10,314 nt of DNA from Actinomycetota bacterium (lineage in GTDB: Bacteria > Actinomycetota > Thermoleophilia > Gaiellales > Gaiellaceae): contig JAFAIV010000098.1 in the NCBI GenBank assembly GCA_019236545.1, positions 1 through 10,314 of the forward strand, given 5' to 3'. Every line of letters starts with the position of its first letter. Positions within the stretch are counted from its first letter, which is position 1. The translations under genes and the position numbers were made by a program. Under the pieces are notes generated by a model. That model saw nothing but the letters and a program-made list of their open reading frames with translations. It was not told where the DNA came from and did not search any database. Below, piece by piece: positions 7,283 to 10,314 of this stretch.

Positions 7283-7953
7283 ACCCGCGCCTCGACCCGC
7301 GCCGGACGTCTGTCCAGTACGCCGTCCGGAAGCCGCTGCTCGACTGGCTCCGGGCGCAGCGCTGGGACGGGCTGCGCGTCCTCGACGCCGGCTGCGGCGA
7401 CCGGCCGTACGCGCCGCTCTTCGCGAGCGCGGCGGAGGTCGTCGGCTTCGACCGTCCGGGGAACCCGCACGCCGACCTGCACGGCTCGATCGACGCGATC
7501 CCGGCGGAGGACGCGAGCTTCGACGCGGTCGTCTGCCTCCAGGTCCTGGAGCACGTGCCCGACCCCGCAGCGGCCGTCCGGGAGCTGTGCCGCGTCGTCG
7601 GGCCGGGCGGCCGCGTCCTCCTCTCGACGCACGGCGTCTACCCGTACCACCCGAACCCGGACGACCTCTGGCGCTGGACACCCGACGGGCTCGAGCGGCT
7701 CTTCCGCGACAATGGCGCCTGGTCGTCCGTCTCCGCCCGACCGGGGGCCGGGACGGCGCTCACCGTGGCCATGCTCAACGCTCATCTCGTCGACCTGCTC
7801 TGCAAGCGCGCGCACGCGCGGCCGCTCGGCCGCCCCCTCGTCGCGGCGCTGAACGCGGTCGGCGAGTCGCTCGACCGCGCCGTCCCGCTCCTGCGGCAGA
7901 ACGTCCCCGGCGCGCTGACCGCGAACGTCCACGTCGAGGCGGTGGCCGCGTGA
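7279..7953 (+). CDS. Class I SAM-dependent methyltransferase
   Basis: A 224-residue cytoplasmic methyltransferase of the Methyltransf_11/25 kind. Seen: motif I VLDAGCGDRPY at 34-44 (SAM-binding glycine loop), the acidic end of the second strand in GFD at 56-58, the motif IV region SFDAVVCLQVLEHVPDP at 80-96, the post-motif helix AAAVRELCRVVGPGG, then LLSTHGVYPYHPNPDDLWRW at 114-133. That last block, followed by TPDGLERLF, resembles methyltransferases found in cell-envelope glycan clusters. The GTG at 7279-7281 overlaps the preceding stop as GTGA and starts just ahead of the first helix; the frame is open upstream only as a shadow of the polymerase gene. The C-terminal 60 residues (AMLNAHLVDLLCK onward) are not part of the core fold and may recognise the substrate. 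A role in O-methylating a sugar of the glycan is inferred from context; the target could also be a lipid or small precursor. Confidence 0.88.
   Translation: MNPRLDPRRTSVQYAVRKPLLDWLRAQRWDGLRVLDAGCGDRPYAPLFASAAEVVGFDRPGNPHADLHGSIDAIPAEDASFDAVVCLQVLEHVPDPAAAVRELCRVVGPGGRVLLSTHGVYPYHPNPDDLWRWTPDGLERLFRDNGAWSSVSARPGAGTALTVAMLNAHLVDLLCKRAHARPLGRPLVAALNAVGESLDRAVPLLRQNVPGALTANVHVEAVAA
7936..7939 (+). promoter_or_regulatory. Weak Shine-Dalgarno site for the epimerase gene
   Basis: GAGG, 10 nt before the GTG at 7950-7952 and within the methyltransferase coding sequence. It is a modest match, but it supports the GTG start, which otherwise rests on domain alignment and the GTGA overlap. Confidence 0.35.
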
Positions 7954-8879
7954 CGCGCGTGCTCGTCACCGGCGGCGGCGGCTTCATCGGCGCGAACCTC
8001 GTCCGCGGCCTGCTCGAGCAGGGCGACGAGGTGCGCGTGCTCGACAACTTCTCGACCGGCAACCGCCAGAACCTCGCCGGCCTCGACGTCGAGATCGTCG
8101 AGGGCGAGCTGCGCAGCTACGAGCGCGTCCACAACGCCGTCCGCGGCGTCGAGCTCGTCTACCACCTCGGCGCGCTCGGCTCGGTGCCGCGCTCGGTGCA
8201 GGACCCGCTCACGTCGAGCGCCGTCAACGTCGAGGGGACGCTCAACGTCCTGCTCGCGGCACGCGATGAGGGCGTCCGCCGCGTCGTCTTCTCCTCGTCT
8301 TCGTCGGTCTACGGTAACTCGGGCGAGCTGCCGCGGACGGAGGCGATGCCGGCCGACCCGATCTCGCCCTACGGCGTCGCGAAGCTCGCGGCCGAGCGCT
8401 ACTGCGTCTCGTTCAGCCGCGTCTACCACGGGTTCGAGACGGTCGTGCTGCGCTACTTCAACGTCTTCGGGCCGCGCCAGAGCCCGTTCTCGCAGTACGC
8501 CGCGGTCGTGCCGCTCTTCGTGACGGCGATCCGCGACGGGCGGCCGGTGACGATCTTCGGCGACGGAGAGCAGTCGCGCGACTTCACCTACGTCGGGAAC
8601 GTCGTCGAGGCGACGATGCTCGCCGGCCGGGCCGACGGCGCGAGCGGCCAGATCTTCAACATCGCCGCCGGCTCGCCCGGGAGCGTCAACCAGCTCGCCG
8701 ACTCGATCGGCCGTATCCTCGGGAAGCCGGTCGAGAAGCGGTTCGAGCCGCCGCGGCCCGGCGACGTCCGCGACTCGTGGGCCGACGTCTCGTTCGCGGA
8801 GCAAGTGCTCGGGTATCGCGCGTCCGTCGACCTGGAGGAAGGCCTGCGCCGCACGATCGAGTTCCTCGATGGCCGCTGA
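7950..8879 (+). CDS. NAD-dependent nucleotide-sugar epimerase, WbpP/GalE-like (probable UDP-GlcNAc/UDP-Glc 4-epimerase)
   Basis: A 309-residue extended short-chain dehydrogenase. Seen: the NAD-binding loop VLVTGGGGFIGANLV (Gly8, Gly11, Gly14), Asp32 at the end of strand 2 (VRVLDNFSTG), the serine-rich active-site strand FSSSSSVYG at 114-122, the catalytic YGVAK (Tyr141, Lys145), RYFNVFGPRQ at 168-177, and GDGEQSRDFTYVGNVVEA near 204-221. The blocks LGALGSVPRSVQDPLTSSAV and RYFNVFGPRQSPFSQYAAVV closely resemble what I recall of WbpP, a 4-epimerase preferring N-acetylated sugars (UDP-GlcNAc to UDP-GalNAc). This is family knowledge, not a search result. It would supply an activated sugar to the neighbouring glycosyltransferases. 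Simple UDP-glucose epimerases and some dTDP-sugar enzymes share many of these motifs, so the substrate remains uncertain. The GTG start overlaps the methyltransferase stop as GTGA and puts the NAD loop at the expected place. Confidence 0.9.
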   Translation: MTRVLVTGGGGFIGANLVRGLLEQGDEVRVLDNFSTGNRQNLAGLDVEIVEGELRSYERVHNAVRGVELVYHLGALGSVPRSVQDPLTSSAVNVEGTLNVLLAARDEGVRRVVFSSSSSVYGNSGELPRTEAMPADPISPYGVAKLAAERYCVSFSRVYHGFETVVLRYFNVFGPRQSPFSQYAAVVPLFVTAIRDGRPVTIFGDGEQSRDFTYVGNVVEATMLAGRADGASGQIFNIAAGSPGSVNQLADSIGRILGKPVEKRFEPPRPGDVRDSWADVSFAEQVLGYRASVDLEEGLRRTIEFLDGR

Positions 8880-10053
8880 CAACGGCCGCGTGAAGGTGCT
8901 GCGCGTGATCGCGCGGCTGAACGTCGGCGGGCCCGCGCTCCACGTCGCCTACCTCACTGAGGGCCTCGCGAGCCGCGGCTACGACACGACGCTCGTGGCC
9001 GGCTCGCTCGCGCCGGGCGAGGAGTCGATGGCCTTCGTCGCCGAGCAGCATGGCGTCTCCGTCGTCCCGCTCGAGGAGCTCCACCGCGAGATCTCGCCGT
9101 TCCGCGACCTCCGCGCGATCTACAGGCTGGCGAAGCTGATCCGGCGCGAGCGGCCGACGATCCTGCACACGCATACGGCCAAGGCGGGCGCCGTCGGGAG
9201 GCTCGCTGCCCTTCTCGCGGGGCCGTCGAAGCCGCCGATCGTCGTGCACACGTTCCACGGACACGTCCTGCGCGGCTACTTCTCGGCCCCGCTCGCGTAC
9301 GGCTTTCGCAAGCTCGAGGGCGTCCTCGCCCGCTGGACGACGGCCCTCGTCGCGGTCAGCCCTCAGGTGCGGGACGACCTCGTCGCGCTCGGCGTTGCGC
9401 CCGCCTCGAAGTTCACCGTCGTCCGCCTCGGGATCGAGCTCGACAAGCGCGTCGGCGAGGGCGATCCCGATCGCGACGAGACGCGCCGACTGATGGGCGT
9501 CGTCGGCGACCGCTTCGTCGTCGGCTGGGTCGGTCGCATGACCGCCGTGAAGCGGACGGACGACCTCCTGCGGACGCTGCGCCGCCTGGTCGATATGGGA
9601 GTGGACGCCGTCCTCTGCCTGGTCGGCGACGGCCCCGACCGCGAGGAGCTCGAGCAGAAGGCGCACGAGCTCGGCGTGGTGAAACGCTGTCTCTTCGTCG
9701 GCTACCAGGAGGACGTCGCGCGGTTCTACGACGCCTTCGACGCCGTCCTGCTCCCGTCCGCGAACGAGGGGACGCCGGTGAGCGTGATCGAGGGCCTCGC
9801 CGCAGGCCGGCCCGTCGTGGCGACGCGCGTCGGCGGCGTGCCGGACGTCGTCCGCGACGGCATCGACGGCTTCCTCGCCGACGTCGGCGACACCGAAGCG
9901 CTTGCACGCCGCCTCGCGGAGCTCGCGGCGGACCCCGAGCTCCGCGAGCGGATGGGCGCGTCAGGACGCGAGCGCGTCCTGACGCGGTATGCGGTCGAGC
10001 GGCTGGTCGAGGACACCGACCGGCTGTACCGGTCGCTCCTCGAGGCCGTCTAG
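8869..10053 (+). CDS. GT4 glycosyltransferase
   Basis: A 394-residue retaining glycosyltransferase of the GT-B fold. The N-terminal domain has [20 protein letters not shown] at 10-29, [20 protein letters not shown] at 98-117 and [14 protein letters not shown] at 125-138. The C-terminal domain has [14 protein letters not shown] (Arg223 and Lys228), [22 protein letters not shown], a complete EX7E motif EGTPVSVIE at 300-308, and [14 protein letters not shown]. The [14 protein letters not shown] pattern is typical of GT4 enzymes that extend lipid-linked oligosaccharides. The ATG at 8869-8871 overlaps the epimerase by 11 bp, the only junction in the two operons that is not a 4-bp overlap; an in-frame GTG at 8890, directly before KVLRVIA, would avoid the overlap and is a fair alternative. 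Neither has a good Shine-Dalgarno site. The left-edge glycosyltransferase shares the RPxILHTH element, so they may be the same subtype. Its TAG shares a CTAG with the convergent hydrolase gene. Confidence 0.92.
   Translation: MAADNGRVKVLRVIARLNVGGPALHVAYLTEGLASRGYDTTLVAGSLAPGEESMAFVAEQHGVSVVPLEELHREISPFRDLRAIYRLAKLIRRERPTILHTHTAKAGAVGRLAALLAGPSKPPIVVHTFHGHVLRGYFSAPLAYGFRKLEGVLARWTTALVAVSPQVRDDLVALGVAPASKFTVVRLGIELDKRVGEGDPDRDETRRLMGVVGDRFVVGWVGRMTAVKRTDDLLRTLRRLVDMGVDAVLCLVGDGPDREELEQKAHELGVVKRCLFVGYQEDVARFYDAFDAVLLPSANEGTPVSVIEGLAAGRPVVATRVGGVPDVVRDGIDGFLADVGDTEALARRLAELAADPELRERMGASGRERVLTRYAVERLVEDTDRLYRSLLEAV
9957..9986. repeat. Perfect 14-bp inverted repeat with 2-bp centre (possible hairpin)
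   Basis: Left arm CGCGTCAGGACGCG at 9957-9970, centre AG, right arm CGCGTCCTGACGCG at 9973-9986: every base of the two arms pairs. It lies in codons 363-373 of the glycosyltransferase gene, encoding roughly [11 protein letters not shown], and ends 64 bp before its stop codon. In RNA the innermost pair would open to give a 13-bp stem with a GAGC loop. No T-run follows on either strand (plus-strand continuation is GTATGCGGTC), so it is not a classical intrinsic terminator. It could act as a bidirectional hairpin terminator, a 3'-end stabiliser or a protein-binding palindrome, or be a product of repetitive GC-rich codons. Confidence 0.85.
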
Positions 10054-10314
10054 CCCTTCGCGGCCTTCGCGAACGCCGCCCAGGCGGGCTTCTTCTGCCC
10101 GGTGACGGTCTGCAGGCCGGACTGCCAGCTCCCCGGCGGCGGGCCGTCCTTGAGCAGGTACCAGAGGAAGATCTTGATCCGCGGGTTCTGCCGCGCCATC
10201 GAGACCGACTGCGTCAGCCACGCGGCCTGGTTCTGCCAGCTCGTCCCGTAGACGGTCTTGTTCGGCGGGTTCGTCTGGTAGCCGTACTCGGTCACCCAGA
10301 TCGGCTTCGAGCCG
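10050..10314 (-). CDS. Clan-A-type glycoside hydrolase, C-terminal part (cut by window edge)
   Basis: The last 87 codons of a gene that enters from the right edge. The fragment begins GSKPIWVTEYGYQTN. The hydrophobic strand followed by TEYG fits strand 7 of a TIM-barrel hydrolase of clan GH-A (such as GH5 or GH39), where this Glu (residue 9 of the fragment) is the catalytic nucleophile. A helix follows (SWQNQAAWLTQSVSMARQNP), then RIKIFLWYLLKD, which fits strand 8 with its conserved aromatic, and a short tail with [14 protein letters not shown], typical of these enzymes ending soon after the barrel. The family hydrolyses glycosidic bonds, usually outside the cell, but signal peptide and acid/base residue lie beyond the window. 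Placement beside a surface-glycan locus suggests trimming or release of that glycan, as with PslG-type enzymes; this is inference. Its TAG at 10050-10052 overlaps the convergent glycosyltransferase stop. Confidence 0.8.
   Translation of the reverse strand, partial: GSKPIWVTEYGYQTNPPNKTVYGTSWQNQAAWLTQSVSMARQNPRIKIFLWYLLKDGPPPGSWQSGLQTVTGQKKPAWAAFAKAAKG

Noticed and set aside
5918..7681. 587-codon minus-strand frame opposite the polymerase and methyltransferase genes
   Set aside because: Arg/Glu/Asp/Pro-rich with no motif, antisense to a clear membrane protein and a clear methyltransferase.
9794..9811. Short inverted repeat GGCCT/AGGCC inside the last glycosyltransferase gene
   Set aside because: Five paired bases with a 6-nt loop are expected often by chance in DNA of this composition.

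Overview
The window is very GC-rich bacterial DNA. Almost every codon ends in G or C, several genes start with GTG, recognisable Shine-Dalgarno sites are few, and coding sequence is packed nearly end to end. This suits a high-GC actinobacterium, perhaps of the Thermoleophilia (Gaiellales/Solirubrobacterales) kind. That placement is inferred from composition and gene style, not from a marker gene. About 99% of the window is coding. I see no RNA genes, insertion sequences or CRISPR array.

It is the core of a Wzx/Wzy-type cell-surface glycan locus, built as two divergent operons from a 53-bp gap (5919-5971). The minus-strand operon runs right to left: a polytopic MOP/Wzx-like flippase (4641-5918), then five GT4 glycosyltransferases (3511-4644, 2429-3514, 1341-2432, 289-1344, and one cut by the left edge at 1-292). 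All five junctions are 4-bp ATGA or GTGA overlaps. The plus-strand operon runs left to right: an O-antigen ligase/polymerase-like membrane protein (5972-7282), a class I SAM methyltransferase (7279-7953), a WbpP/GalE-type nucleotide-sugar epimerase (7950-8879) and a sixth GT4 enzyme (8869-10053). At the right edge the C-terminal end of a clan-A glycoside hydrolase (10050-10314, minus strand) converges on the last glycosyltransferase, and the two stop codons share one CTAG.

The genes suggest this flow: the epimerase supplies a sugar nucleotide (perhaps UDP-GalNAc), the GT4 enzymes build an oligosaccharide on a lipid carrier at the inner face of the membrane, the flippase moves it across, and the polymerase/ligase joins or transfers it outside. 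The methyltransferase may decorate the glycan, and the hydrolase may trim it. No initiating phosphoglycosyltransferase, chain-length regulator or exporter is visible; these must lie outside the window or elsewhere.

The most notable non-coding signals are a pair of back-to-back -10-like hexamers placed for leaderless or nearly leaderless transcripts, and a perfect 14-bp inverted repeat with a 2-bp centre inside the 3' end of the last glycosyltransferase gene, just before the convergent stops. I do not see a wholly new system here. It is a recognisable type of locus with some unusual details.
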